A DNA stretch of 64,000 nucleotides. It comes from Affinundibacterium nitidum. GTDB taxonomy: Bacteria; Pseudomonadota; Gammaproteobacteria; Burkholderiales; Burkholderiaceae_D. Where the stretch lies: contig NZ_JACOFZ010000006.1 in NCBI RefSeq assembly GCF_014284155.1, positions 62,001 to 126,000 on the forward strand, given 5' to 3'. Positions within the stretch are counted from its first letter, which is position 1; each line of letters opens with the position of its first letter. A program made the translations under genes and the position numbers. The notes below the pieces were generated by a model that saw only the letters and a program-made list of their open reading frames with translations, did not search any database and had not been told where the DNA came from. Positions 51,216 through 60,197 of the stretch are shown here, in pieces.

Positions 51216-52509
51216 ATTTGGACTTGTCACTATCTTGGCCTGCGGTCTGTTGTGCTGCTAAGGCGCGCAGCTTATCTTTTTTGCTCGGACGTTTGCCTTT
51301 GATACCGCCATTAGGGTCAGAGACCGTAGCGCGCTCGGCATTCGCAATGCTTTCCACAGCAGGTTCGAAGCCTGCGATATGCTCGCGTTCCAAACGTAAG
51401 TCATGTCGTTTTTCAATCAAGCGGAAATGGGCTTCGTTGGCTGCATCGGCGCAGATAAAATTAATCGCTAAACCGCTTTCGCCTGCACGACCTGTACGGC
51501 CTATACGATGCACATAATCGTCTGCTGAGCGCGGCAAATCATAATTGACGACGACGGGCAGTTGGCTGATGTCCAAACCGCGTGCAGCGACGTCGGTCGC
51601 GATCAAGATCTTGAGCCGAGAAGCTTTGAAGTCGCTGATCACTTGTTCACGTTTACCTTGAGTTTGGTCACCATGAAATGCATCGGCGCTGATATGGGCA
51701 CGGCGGAGTTTAGTTGCTAGTAAATCGGCCGTGTATTTAGTACCGACGAACACCATCGCGCGTGACCATTTTTGTGTTTGGTACAGGTGTTTTAGTAGTT
51801 GAGTACGTTGACTCGCCTCGACTTGAATCGCTCGCTGTTGAATATCGGGCTTAGTACCATCATCAGTTTCGATGTTGAAGCGCTCGGGTTCATGCAACAT
51901 GCCTTCCGCCATCTGTGCCACAAAGCTTGAATAGGTCGCTGAGAAAAAAGCGCTTTGTCTTTGCGTCGGAAGAAATGCCAGCACCTTATTGAGTTCGTCG
52001 GCAAAGCCAAGCGCTAGCATGCGGTCGGCCTCATCAAGAACGAGGGTGCTGAGTTGATCGAGTTTGAGCGCGTTTTTGTCGATGAGGTCGAGCAGGCGCC
52101 CTGGCGTCGCAATCACGATATCGACACCGCCACGTAAATGCAGCATCTGTGGATTAATCGAAATACCGCCAAAGAGCACGGCAAGCTTAGGTGGATGCGG
52201 AAAGCCCAAGCTAAAACGACGTAACTGATCACCAATCTGTGTGGCCAACTCTCGGGTAGGTACCAAGACTAAAGCTTGAACGACGCGTGAACCTTTATTC
52301 GCGCCAGCTTGCCTCTGTAGGTAGGCATTTAACAGCGGCAAACAAAAAGCTGCGGTCTTCCCTGAGCCCGTTTGCGCGCAGGCTAACACATCTTTGTTGG
52401 CCAGCATCGCAGGAATCACAGAAGCTTGAATCGGCGTTGCTTCAGTAAAGCCCGCGCTTTGTATCGCGTTTTGCAGCAAAGTAGGTAGGTCGAGATTGGA
52501 AAAAATCAT
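51214..52509 (-). CDS. rhlE: DEAD-box RNA helicase RhlE-like
   Basis: ATP-dependent RNA helicase for ribosome assembly and RNA turnover. The 431-residue protein has the Q motif (ATPIQASVIPAM), Walker A AQTGSGKT, DEAD box LDEADRM, SAT (FFSATYSS) and the C-terminal motifs DVAARGLDI and HRIGRTGRAG. The Lys-rich tail is typical of the RhlE group. A C-terminal unfolded end starts near GIKGKRPSKKD. Confidence 0.92.
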   Translation of the reverse strand: MIFSNLDLPTLLQNAIQSAGFTEATPIQASVIPAMLANKDVLACAQTGSGKTAAFCLPLLNAYLQRQAGANKGSRVVQALVLVPTRELATQIGDQLRRFSLGFPHPPKLAVLFGGISINPQMLHLRGGVDIVIATPGRLLDLIDKNALKLDQLSTLVLDEADRMLALGFADELNKVLAFLPTQRQSAFFSATYSSFVAQMAEGMLHEPERFNIETDDGTKPDIQQRAIQVEASQRTQLLKHLYQTQKWSRAMVFVGTKYTADLLATKLRRAHISADAFHGDQTQGKREQVISDFKASRLKILIATDVAARGLDISQLPVVVNYDLPRSADDYVHRIGRTGRAGESGLAINFICADAANEAHFRLIEKRHDLRLEREHIAGFEPAVESIANAERATVSDPNGGIKGKRPSKKDKLRALAAQQTAGQDSDKSK

Positions 52510-52793
52510 AGTCTTGCAGGTTGATGGATGGTTTGCCCTAGGGCGAACAATGTTCGCCTTCGTCCTGCATCCGCCAATGCCGAGAGCGAGTATTGAGAAG
52601 TCACCATTGTAAACGATGTTGGCGAGCGTCTACTGCCATGAACGGATCCGCTTTAGGCGTAAACAGTCTAATTCGTGAACTTTTATGCATTAAATCGAGC
52701 AGTGAGTGACGCCTGATTGCTCAATTTTGCAATTTGAAGAGTAGGGTGATACCGTGCACTCTCTGATACAAACCTAAATCGCTCGACCCTGCC

Positions 52794-53558
52794 GTGAACA
52801 TAATGAAACCCGATGCACGTTCTTTCCAAGCCTTTAGTTCGCCCATTTTGGAAGGGGCGGGCTTGAATTGCCACGCGGTGTTTGATTTGCAGGCGCTGCC
52901 GCCCGAGCTCAAGGATGCAATCTTAGAAGCGTGTCCAGAAGCGCAGCACTACCGACAATTATGGATGTTTGCCAACGGTGGCCCTCAATTTTGGCAGGCA
53001 TTTTGTGCCGATCGCGATGGTTCTAGAACACTGCAATCTCAAAACCAGCAGCATCCGCTAGATCACTTTGCTCGTAAAACCGTGACCGCATTTCTGGAGG
53101 AGAAAAAAGTCGGTGATGACTTTCAGTTTCTGTACCCAGGCCCTTATGTGTTGAACTTGCAAAGCTTGGGGCGATTGCTGGGCTGGCATCACGACACGCC
53201 TTTAAAAATCGGTCTGCATCCCTTATACGGTTTATGGTTTGCGTATCGGGCAGTGGTGCTGGTGAATGCGGATGAAACCGTTGCGCCTTGGCTGACGCCT
53301 GCATCGGCTGAATCACCGTGTCAGTCCTGTGTGTCGAAAGCCTGTATCACTCGTTGTCCAGCAACTGCTGTGTTTGAAGAACAGTTCTATCTTGATCGAT
53401 GCATCGATTATCGCACCCAAGAAAGTTCGTCTTGCATGCAGCGTTGTGTCTCGCGTGAAGCATGTCCGGTGGCGCCTGAATATCGTTATAGCGACGAGCA
53501 GATTCACTTTCATTATGGCCAGTCTTTGAGCATGATGAAAGTGTTCAAGCAAACTTGA
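52794..53558 (+). CDS. QueG-like Fe-S cluster protein, unknown function
   Basis: A 254-residue cytoplasmic protein. The N-terminal part recalls the QueG cobalamin region in length but lacks its motifs. The C-terminal half has CQSCVSKACITRCP and a second set (CMQRCVSREACPV), ferredoxin-like motifs for one or two 4Fe-4S clusters. The start is a GTG; an ATG three codons later is equally possible. Two such Fe-S proteins in one window (true queG at 19.7 kb) suggest divergence after duplication. No operon partner. Confidence 0.72.
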   Translation: MNIMKPDARSFQAFSSPILEGAGLNCHAVFDLQALPPELKDAILEACPEAQHYRQLWMFANGGPQFWQAFCADRDGSRTLQSQNQQHPLDHFARKTVTAFLEEKKVGDDFQFLYPGPYVLNLQSLGRLLGWHHDTPLKIGLHPLYGLWFAYRAVVLVNADETVAPWLTPASAESPCQSCVSKACITRCPATAVFEEQFYLDRCIDYRTQESSSCMQRCVSREACPVAPEYRYSDEQIHFHYGQSLSMMKVFKQT

Positions 53559-53562
53559 TTTT

Positions 53563-54282
53563 TTATCGGAATTTGAGTGACATCACCCGCACGGGTGTTT
53601 CGCAATCGTCTGTAAATCCCATGCGTAAATACAAATCATGCGCGCTGTGATTGTGGCTCATCACATGGAGGAAGGGAATTTCGCCGCGTGCAAGTTGATG
53701 CGAAATAATTCTGTTCATTAAGCGACGTGCCAAGCCTTTGCCTTGGTAGTCTGGATGGGTACAAACCCCGCTCACTTCATGGAACTGCGCCGCCTGCATA
53801 CGCTCACCGCTCATGGCAACGAGTCGATCGTTATCGAAATAGCCCAGGTATTCGCCTAGCTCTATGGTGCGCATACCAAAGGGGCCGGGATTGGTGAGCT
53901 TTGCTAAATCGACTGCTTGTTGCGCATCGCTGCTTTGAAGTTGCCTGAGATATAGTTCTGGGAAACGTTGCTGGTGAAGTTTGGAATCGCTTTCGATATC
54001 GATGTTGGCAATTGCGCCTGTCCACACCATACGAAACATACTAGCATCGGCATGCAGTTGCCATTCTTCAGCGACATGCCCTGTCCAACCGCCACAGTAA
54101 AACTGTTCATCAACATCGACGAACGGCTTGAGCGCCGTCAAGTTTGGTGAGTCAATTTGAGGAAAGCCGACGATAGGAGAGAAGCCCTTGCTGTAGCGTT
54201 TAGCTTCTTCATTGCCACTGGAGAAATGCGCGTGTGCGCCGTTTAAAGAATTCCAAAAAATATTATTGAGTGGCGTAGGCAT
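53563..54282 (-). CDS. GNAT-family N-acetyltransferase
   Basis: A 239-residue protein whose C-terminal half has the acetyl-CoA loop VCTHPDYQGKGLARRLM and the later strand FLHVMSHNHSAHDLYLRMGF. The N-terminal half (about 130 residues) is a divergent extra domain. Substrate unknown. It converges with the Fe-S protein gene (four bases between stops) and lies 10 bases downstream of the YdeI-like gene, probably co-transcribed. Confidence 0.82.
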   Translation of the reverse strand: MPTPLNNIFWNSLNGAHAHFSSGNEEAKRYSKGFSPIVGFPQIDSPNLTALKPFVDVDEQFYCGGWTGHVAEEWQLHADASMFRMVWTGAIANIDIESDSKLHQQRFPELYLRQLQSSDAQQAVDLAKLTNPGPFGMRTIELGEYLGYFDNDRLVAMSGERMQAAQFHEVSGVCTHPDYQGKGLARRLMNRIISHQLARGEIPFLHVMSHNHSAHDLYLRMGFTDDCETPVRVMSLKFR

Positions 54283-54292
54283 AGCGTCTTAT

Positions 54293-54898
54293 TTAGCACT
54301 TCTCGTATTTCCAATTACGTCGCTTACCTTCTGCCATCCATTCGATAGATTGAGCTAAACGTTTCTGACGAGTGACTTCCGTTTTGGCTTCGGTGTACCA
54401 CTCAACATAATCTTTTTTATTGGAGTATGAGAAGCCTTCGAACGTCGCCCAAGCCGTAGGGTTCTTGCGCACTTCTGCAAGAAATGTCTCCGGTACTTCG
54501 AGTTCTTTGTTGGTGTTCTTAGCGCGATTGTGCATAGGTCCCTTGGTACCTGCATCATGTAGCTTCATTGATTCTTTGATGAGCTTGGCAAAGGCTTTTT
54601 CTTTGGGGAGATCCTCGATGCTAGTGATTCGGCCAAATTGCCCCATCGCTTCTTCGATCTTGCCATCGAGATTCATAGCGCTACCTAGCCAAAAGCCGAA
54701 ACTGCAATGCTGTTTGAACGCGGCGAAGCGGCAGAAGATACTGCCTTTGTACTCAAAGTGCGGCATGCTCCATTTAATGGTTTCATTCGCTTCTGGGCAA
54801 TGCGTGTGCACAAGCTGACGTATATGTTGCAAGATGGGCTGTGCAAACAGAGGTGCCTTAGCGATGTAGTCGTCGATACGCGGATCAGTGGTACCCAT
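54293..54898 (-). CDS. YdeI-family protein (DUF1801 plus OmdA-like domain)
   Basis: About 201 residues from the ATG at 54898 (an ATG three codons earlier is possible). The N-terminal half (IKWSMPHFEYKGSIFCRFAA) is DUF1801-like; the C-terminal half (LAEVRKNPTAWATFEGFSYS, YVEWYTEAKTEVTRQKRL) is the YdeI/OmdA segment. Family members were linked to peptide tolerance in E. coli, but the biochemical role is unknown. Confidence 0.82.
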   Translation of the reverse strand: MGTTDPRIDDYIAKAPLFAQPILQHIRQLVHTHCPEANETIKWSMPHFEYKGSIFCRFAAFKQHCSFGFWLGSAMNLDGKIEEAMGQFGRITSIEDLPKEKAFAKLIKESMKLHDAGTKGPMHNRAKNTNKELEVPETFLAEVRKNPTAWATFEGFSYSNKKDYVEWYTEAKTEVTRQKRLAQSIEWMAEGKRRNWKYEKC

Positions 54899-55014
54899 AG
54901 CGAGCAATCATTTAGCGGTAGATGATGCTTAGACTGTAAAGTCTGCCTAGGACAAAGTCAAATGCAGGATTGTTGGTGTCGCGTGAACAGCAACTTGGTT
55001 TTTTGATGTTGACT

Positions 55015-55362
55015 TCACATATAAATGTGTACCGAGACTGGGTCCATATTCATTCTGCGTTTCAATTCCGCGGCTTTGGTCGCGGAAGTTCCAGGAATGA
55101 CTAATGTGTAGCGGCCTTTTTTTATTGCTAATTTTTCTTCTTGGTTAAAGTCTGGTGTGAATTCGGTTTTGTCGATTTTTGCTAAATCTTTGATCGCGAC
55201 ATTGACAGTTTGCTCGAAAGACTCCGGGGTGAGTGTTTCGCTATATTCTGCTTCAAAAACGAGTTCGACTCGGCCATGCGGTTCCACGCTCACTTCGGCC
55301 TGTTTCTGGCATGCACAAAAACATAAGCTACATAAAATGATGAGGTAATACTGTAGTTTCAT
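55015..55362 (-). CDS. Small lipoprotein 1 of a pair
   Basis: A 115-residue protein with a signal peptide and lipobox (CFCAC). Mature part: RVELVFEAEYSETLTPESF followed by a helical segment, then LVIPGTSATKAAELKRRMN. The layout resembles its neighbour at 55401-55808, which also pairs a leading LELVW strand with a charged helix and a beta-rich end. Unknown family; possible periplasmic accessory protein. Confidence 0.6.
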   Translation of the reverse strand: MKLQYYLIILCSLCFCACQKQAEVSVEPHGRVELVFEAEYSETLTPESFEQTVNVAIKDLAKIDKTEFTPDFNQEEKLAIKKGRYTLVIPGTSATKAAELKRRMNMDPVSVHIYM

Positions 55363-55400
55363 ATTGGATAATCCTATGTCATCTTCTTTGATATTCGTCG

Positions 55401-55808
55401 TTACTTAGCATTTGTCATTGTAATTTTGAACGTCTTGCCATATTGGGCACCGTGAAAAATCATTTTGTATGTTGCTGGTTCGAGTGTTTGTTTGACTAAA
55501 GGCGCAATTTCCTCCATTCGATCGAAGCGTATTTCGTCCGAAAACATTACATGGAACTCAATTGTGGATTCATTTGACTTCGAGGTAATGGTCGAGCTTG
55601 AACGAAATGGCCCGAGCTTCAGCAATTGCGCTGTAATTTCTGGCGAAATTTCAGTTTTGTTTCTTTGTGGGTCGGCGGGATCGTAGGCTTGATCCCAAAC
55701 CAGTTCTAACTTGGCTGGTTCTAGCACGACTGTGCCTGAACTCACTTCTGGGACCTTAGAACAAGCGCTGAGACTGGTGAAGATGATGAGAAGACAGTAT
55801 TTCAACAT
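55401..55808 (-). CDS. Small lipoprotein 2 of a pair
   Basis: A 135-residue protein with lipobox LSAC (Cys16). The mature part begins LVWDQAYDPADPQRNKTEIS, then a region (STITSKSNESTIEFHVMFSD) and a basic C-terminal end. It lies 38 bases upstream of the first lipoprotein gene in the same direction, so the pair is probably an operon that arose by duplication or joint function. Unknown family. Confidence 0.6.
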   Translation of the reverse strand: MLKYCLLIIFTSLSACSKVPEVSSGTVVLEPAKLELVWDQAYDPADPQRNKTEISPEITAQLLKLGPFRSSSTITSKSNESTIEFHVMFSDEIRFDRMEEIAPLVKQTLEPATYKMIFHGAQYGKTFKITMTNAK

Positions 55809-55896
55809 AAATTGCTATTTAGATAATAAAACCTCCATTGTAGTTGGATTTTTTTAAATTGCAAATATGTTATTTTTTTAATGGGAAATTTGAGCC

Positions 55897-55941
55897 CGCG
55901 GCAGTAGATATTGATGATGAAAAACAGTATCAACTGCCGCG
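55897..55941. other. Long inverted repeat after the TPR protein gene
   Basis: CGCGGCAGT/ACTGCCGCG with inner GATA/TATC pairing forms a stem of about 13 pairs around a 15-base loop, just after the stop of the TPR gene. No good T-run on either strand, so it may be a weak terminator or RNA-end protector. Confidence 0.6.
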
Positions 55942-55947
55942 TTGCGT

Positions 55948-58113
55948 TTAGCTTTTAGACTGTAAGCATTCGCTGAGTTGGTGTTTAATTTCTTGAGTCA
56001 CGCCAGCCCAATCATAGATCGTGGCTTGCCTAAATAGGCGAGCATGCGCGTACCAAGGACTGTCCTTGCGCTTCAGTAGCCAACGCCAATCGGGATTAAA
56101 TGGCAGCATAATCCACACCTCTTTGCCCATCGCACCCGCTAGGTGAGCAATCGAGGTGTCGACGGTAATGACTAAATCGAGGTGCGAAATCAGCGCAGCT
56201 GTTTCTAGCATGTCTGTCAGCTTGGCACCTAAGAACGGAATGTTTGGAAAAGTTTTTAGCTGCTCCAGATCTTGATCGCTTAACTCTTTTTGTAAGCAAT
56301 AAAAATCAGCATCTTGGCTGAAGATGCTTGAGAACATAGTGAAGGGTACGGAGCGTTTTCGGTCATGCATGAAGTCACGGTTACCTGCCCAAGTCACACC
56401 GATTTTTTTACGTGCTGAAGGTTTTATGTCGGCAGACCAATCGTGCTTCGCCGCTTGTTGTAATTGCTTGGAGTCGAAATAGTTTTCCTTGAAGGGTATC
56501 GTTTCTAGATTGGTTTTGAACAGATATGGCAAACTCATGATAGGAGCGCGTAAGTCGTAAGACGGCAGAATATCGCCCGCTTTATAAATTTCAGCAACAC
56601 CAGGAAATTTCTCAAATAGTCGTATCAATGGCGCATGTATCTCTAGGATTACCCGTGCTCCTAGATTCGCCACTTCGGTAACATAGCGAATCAGTTGAAT
56701 CATGTCGCCTAACCCTTGTTCGCCATATAGCAGAATAGTCTTCCCTTGGATGTCGCGTTGACCTTGCCATTGTGGTTTGCTAAATGGACGTAGTCGCTCT
56801 TTTAGCGGTGAACAACGCCAGCGCCACTCATATCCCTTAAAGCCGGCCTCGAGATTTCCTAGCGCAAGATTCGCAAATCCCAATTCGAAATTCGCTTCGG
56901 GAAATTGTGGGTCGATTTCCACCGCGCGCTTTAAGTCGATGAGTGCCTCCTCATATTGCTCTAGACGCAAATAGTTTCGACCGCGATCGAAGTAGGAAAA
57001 CGCATGTTGCGGATTCAGTGAGAGCGCGAGATCAAATTGCGCGATCGCTTCTTCATAACGTTCGAGGCCAGCTAGCGCGATGCCGAGATGATGGATGGCA
57101 TCTGCATTATGGGGCGAGAGCTCCAATGCGCGCCTGATGAATTGGCTACTATCTTCGAATCGCTTTTGATCGTAGGCGATTTTGCCTTTGTTATGCCATA
57201 AGGGCGCGAGTTGAGGGTTAATGGCGAGCGCTGCATCATATTGTTTTAGCGCTTCCTCTAATTTCCTATCTGCTTGTAACATCACTCCATAATTGGCTAA
57301 GCCTTCGACAGAACTCGGGTCGAGTTTTACTACCATCTCAAAATGGACGAGGGCCTCTTTGTCGCGCTTTGTCATCATTTCCAATCTGCCCAGATGGAGC
57401 AAAGTCGGAATGTCGGTATTCTGTTTGTGATGGAGTTGAGACAGGATTTCAATCGCTTTTTCTATCTCTGCGTTACGTTCGTATACCGCCGCGAGTTGAA
57501 GCGTGGCAGCGCTGAAGTCAGGATTTAAGCGCAAGACGTGTAAATAGCTGGAAATCGCCTGTGGCAGTTGATTTTGATTACTGTGAATCTCAGCCTTAAT
57601 GTAATGGAGATCGATAAAATCTTGAGACTGGTTGATCCCTTTATCGAGAACTTCTAGTGCCTGATCAATTTCCTGGCGTCGCATGTAGAGAGCAGCAAGG
57701 TCTTTGTAGGCGTAGATGAAACCGGCATTGAGTTCGAGGACGCGCTGGTATTCGAAAATTGCATCGTCGAGCTTATTCTGGTGAGCCAAGACTGAGGCTA
57801 GCATGAAATGCGCATCAATGTGACTAGGGTTGAGTCTCAATGCTTCTCTGAGAACGGGTTCTGTCTCTGGAATTTTCCCCTGTTGCATCAAGCAAAACCC
57901 AAGGTTGGTATAGAGGTCGACATTTTCAGACTCATCGGCAATTGCCTCTTTCAATAAACTTGCCGCGGTATTGAAATCACCTTGCTCGATGGCGAGATTT
58001 GCCTTTTGCTTTCGTTCTGCTTGGTCGTTTTGTGGTGACGGAGAATTTGTCACGTTTGCTTCGACTTTTTTATCAGCAGCTTGGCCAAATAATTTCGAAA
58101 GAAGTTTGCGCAT
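55948..58113 (-). CDS. TPR-repeat protein with C-terminal glycosyltransferase-like domain
   Basis: A 721-residue soluble protein. Residues about 35-440 contain roughly eleven TPR units (patterns such as NPQLAPLWHNKGKIAY and YEEAIAQFDLALSLNPQHAF). The C-terminal 270 residues (LYGEQGLGDMIQLIRYV, VILEIHAPLIRLFEKFPGV, VTWAGN, VITVDTSIAHLAGAMGKEVW) form a glycosyltransferase fold related to GT9/heptosyltransferase or GT41-like domains. Such proteins often glycosylate surface proteins; the acceptor is unknown. The N-terminal 35 residues are polar and linker-like. It stands alone. Confidence 0.82.
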   Translation of the reverse strand: MRKLLSKLFGQAADKKVEANVTNSPSPQNDQAERKQKANLAIEQGDFNTAASLLKEAIADESENVDLYTNLGFCLMQQGKIPETEPVLREALRLNPSHIDAHFMLASVLAHQNKLDDAIFEYQRVLELNAGFIYAYKDLAALYMRRQEIDQALEVLDKGINQSQDFIDLHYIKAEIHSNQNQLPQAISSYLHVLRLNPDFSAATLQLAAVYERNAEIEKAIEILSQLHHKQNTDIPTLLHLGRLEMMTKRDKEALVHFEMVVKLDPSSVEGLANYGVMLQADRKLEEALKQYDAALAINPQLAPLWHNKGKIAYDQKRFEDSSQFIRRALELSPHNADAIHHLGIALAGLERYEEAIAQFDLALSLNPQHAFSYFDRGRNYLRLEQYEEALIDLKRAVEIDPQFPEANFELGFANLALGNLEAGFKGYEWRWRCSPLKERLRPFSKPQWQGQRDIQGKTILLYGEQGLGDMIQLIRYVTEVANLGARVILEIHAPLIRLFEKFPGVAEIYKAGDILPSYDLRAPIMSLPYLFKTNLETIPFKENYFDSKQLQQAAKHDWSADIKPSARKKIGVTWAGNRDFMHDRKRSVPFTMFSSIFSQDADFYCLQKELSDQDLEQLKTFPNIPFLGAKLTDMLETAALISHLDLVITVDTSIAHLAGAMGKEVWIMLPFNPDWRWLLKRKDSPWYAHARLFRQATIYDWAGVTQEIKHQLSECLQSKS

Positions 58114-58231
58114 AAATTTTTACTTGGAGAATATCGACATGAGAATGCTTGCTATCTTACTCTAGCGGCGTGCAATTGCGATGAAGTCTATGACTATCTA
58201 TCGCCTGGGTCAGCTTCTAAACAAGACCTCA

Positions 58232-58711
58232 TCAAAGCAAACGTGCCATCAGTTGTTCATCGAGATAGCGCTGCTCTTGTGCTAGATAGGTGTATTTCTT
58301 CAAGATACCTTCGGTCTCGAAGCCTGCATTTTGATATAAACGAATCGCTCTTTCGTTGTGCGTGGCAACGCTGAGCTCAATCCGTTTGACTTGTTTCTCG
58401 CGTGCTAGATCGAAAATGTCGGCAAACATTTGTTGCGCAAGGCCTTTTCCAAAACAAGCGGGCGATAGGGCAACTCCTCCAAGATAGGCTATATGTGAGG
58501 TGCGATGCTTTAACGGAATCAGTTTAAACATTCCTTGTGGTTCCACTTCAGTAGTGAAAACGTAGAGGATGTTCTGCGCCAAAAGTTCATCGAATATTGG
58601 TTGAAAGTCTCGCTTGTCCATTGGTTCATAAAGCAAGAAAGGATTAATCTCCGGATGCATATAGAGTCCAAAGATGAAATCAATGTCGTTTTGGGTAGCG
58701 TTACGAATCAT
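58232..58711 (-). CDS. GNAT-family N-acetyltransferase
   Basis: A 159-residue acetyltransferase. The acetyl-CoA loop is LSPACFGKGLAQQMFADI, followed by VKRIELSVATHNERAIRLYQ and AGFETEGILKKYTYL, a pattern seen in RimI/SpeG-like enzymes. Substrate unknown. It lies alone before a 345-base gap with a candidate promoter for the ligase pair. Confidence 0.85.
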   Translation of the reverse strand: MIRNATQNDIDFIFGLYMHPEINPFLLYEPMDKRDFQPIFDELLAQNILYVFTTEVEPQGMFKLIPLKHRTSHIAYLGGVALSPACFGKGLAQQMFADIFDLAREKQVKRIELSVATHNERAIRLYQNAGFETEGILKKYTYLAQEQRYLDEQLMARLL

Positions 58712-58910
58712 AGTTTTTGATCACAGAAATTGATATGGAGCTTTGATTAGTCGACATCGACGGCATCATGATGCCAAAGATGACTAACATAAGAGTTTGC
58801 CATAGAGAGTGTTGCCTTTTTCTACTTAAGTGCATGTGATGCCTGTGAGCGTTGTTTTGCACCACAGCAAAACCACAAATTAAGCGGTGAATCCCCATCT
58901 CCTAGCCAGA

Positions 58911-58937
58911 TTGAAAATGGAAGCTTTTCACTACAAT
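58911..58937 (+). promoter_or_regulatory. Candidate promoter of the ligase operon
   Basis: TTGAAA (58911-58916), a 15-base spacer, and TACAAT (58932-58937) in the gap before the ligase gene. The spacer is two bases short of ideal. Transcription would start near 58944, about 115 bases before the chosen ATG. Confidence 0.3.
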
Positions 58938-59057
58938 CTTGCCATGATTAGTTCAAACTTTGTTAATCATTATTAGACAGACTCCCAACGCCGACGCTTT
59001 ACTTGAATTAATTTGAATCATGTGCGCTGTGGATCTCGAGAAAGGGCGGGGCAGCAT

Positions 59058-60197
59058 ATGAACACATTGATTACCTTAGGCGCAGAAGAAGAACTGCAAA
59101 TCGTGGACCAAGAGAGTTTGGAATTAGCAGCGCATGATTTCGAACGCGGTAAGCTCGATTTTCCTGATCAGGATGGTAGCTCATCCTGTGAATTGCATAA
59201 GGCTGTAGTCGAATTGCAGACGCCCATCTGCCATACCCCAGACCAGATCGTGGCTAGTGTTGCCGCTATGCGTGAAGTGATACGCCAGCGCGCTCAAGCG
59301 CAGGGGCAACGTATCCTGTCGGCAGGCGTGCATCCATTCTCCAATTGGAAAGAACAAGAAATCAATCGTGACCATAGCAAGCATCAGCACTATATTCGCC
59401 TAGTTGATGAGTATGCCGATATCATGCGTAGCTTAGTGTCCTACGGTTTTCATGTGCATTTGGGTTTGCCTGAGGGGATACCGCCAATGGCCATCTTTAA
59501 TTCGCTGCGTAATAGTTTGGCTCCCGTGTTTGCCATTTCACTGAGTTCGCCTTTCTTTGAAGGGCGCGACACCGGAGTTCAAAGCTGGCGTCATTCGATT
59601 TTGGATCGTTTGCCTCGCATGGGAACGCCAGATATTTGGGCTTCAGAAGAAGACTATTTCAAACACATAGAGTTGCTGCGCAAAGTTGGTACGCTTGAAG
59701 CACAACACGGCATGTGGGAAGACCTTCGTTTACATCATCATTACCACACCTTGGAAGTTCGCATCTGTGATGCGACGCCATCGCTCGATCACATCTGGTT
59801 GATCACCGCATTGCTACAATGTGAGGTGGCTACTCTGGTAGAGGATTATCGCCAAGGGTGTTTGCCAAAGCCTCTATCACGCGCTTGTCTGGAGGAAAAC
59901 AAATGGCGCGTGCGCCGTCGTGGCTTAGCGGCTGAACTAATCGATTGGGAAAGCGAAGCGTCAGTCAGCTTGCACGACTATTTTGAGCATTGGATGCATC
60001 GTTTAACACCAGTTGCCCAACAACTGAATTTGTACCAAGGCATGCGGGAAAAGTTAGACGCCTTATTTATTCATGGCGCATCGTCCGATATTCAGCGTGG
60101 TATTTTCAAACGCTCTGAGAACTACCAGACTCTAGTGCAGCACTTGATTCACGAAACGGAGGATGTTCACAGTGCGCGATCCTATACCGTCCAATAA
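59058..60197 (+). CDS. ybdK: Carboxylate-amine ligase of the GCS2 (YbdK) family
   Basis: A protein of about 379 residues from the ATG giving MNTLITLGAEEEL; the longer frame lacks a ribosome site. The GCS2 fold motifs GAEEELQIVD, SSCELHKAVVELQTP and FHVHLGLPEG, and the late LEVRICDATPSLDHIW, match YbdK-type weak glutamate-cysteine ligases. These join a carboxylate to an amine using ATP. It overlaps the next gene by 26 bases (chosen start), so the two are a tight operon and perhaps work on one product. Confidence 0.88.
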   Translation: MNTLITLGAEEELQIVDQESLELAAHDFERGKLDFPDQDGSSSCELHKAVVELQTPICHTPDQIVASVAAMREVIRQRAQAQGQRILSAGVHPFSNWKEQEINRDHSKHQHYIRLVDEYADIMRSLVSYGFHVHLGLPEGIPPMAIFNSLRNSLAPVFAISLSSPFFEGRDTGVQSWRHSILDRLPRMGTPDIWASEEDYFKHIELLRKVGTLEAQHGMWEDLRLHHHYHTLEVRICDATPSLDHIWLITALLQCEVATLVEDYRQGCLPKPLSRACLEENKWRVRRRGLAAELIDWESEASVSLHDYFEHWMHRLTPVAQQLNLYQGMREKLDALFIHGASSDIQRGIFKRSENYQTLVQHLIHETEDVHSARSYTVQ

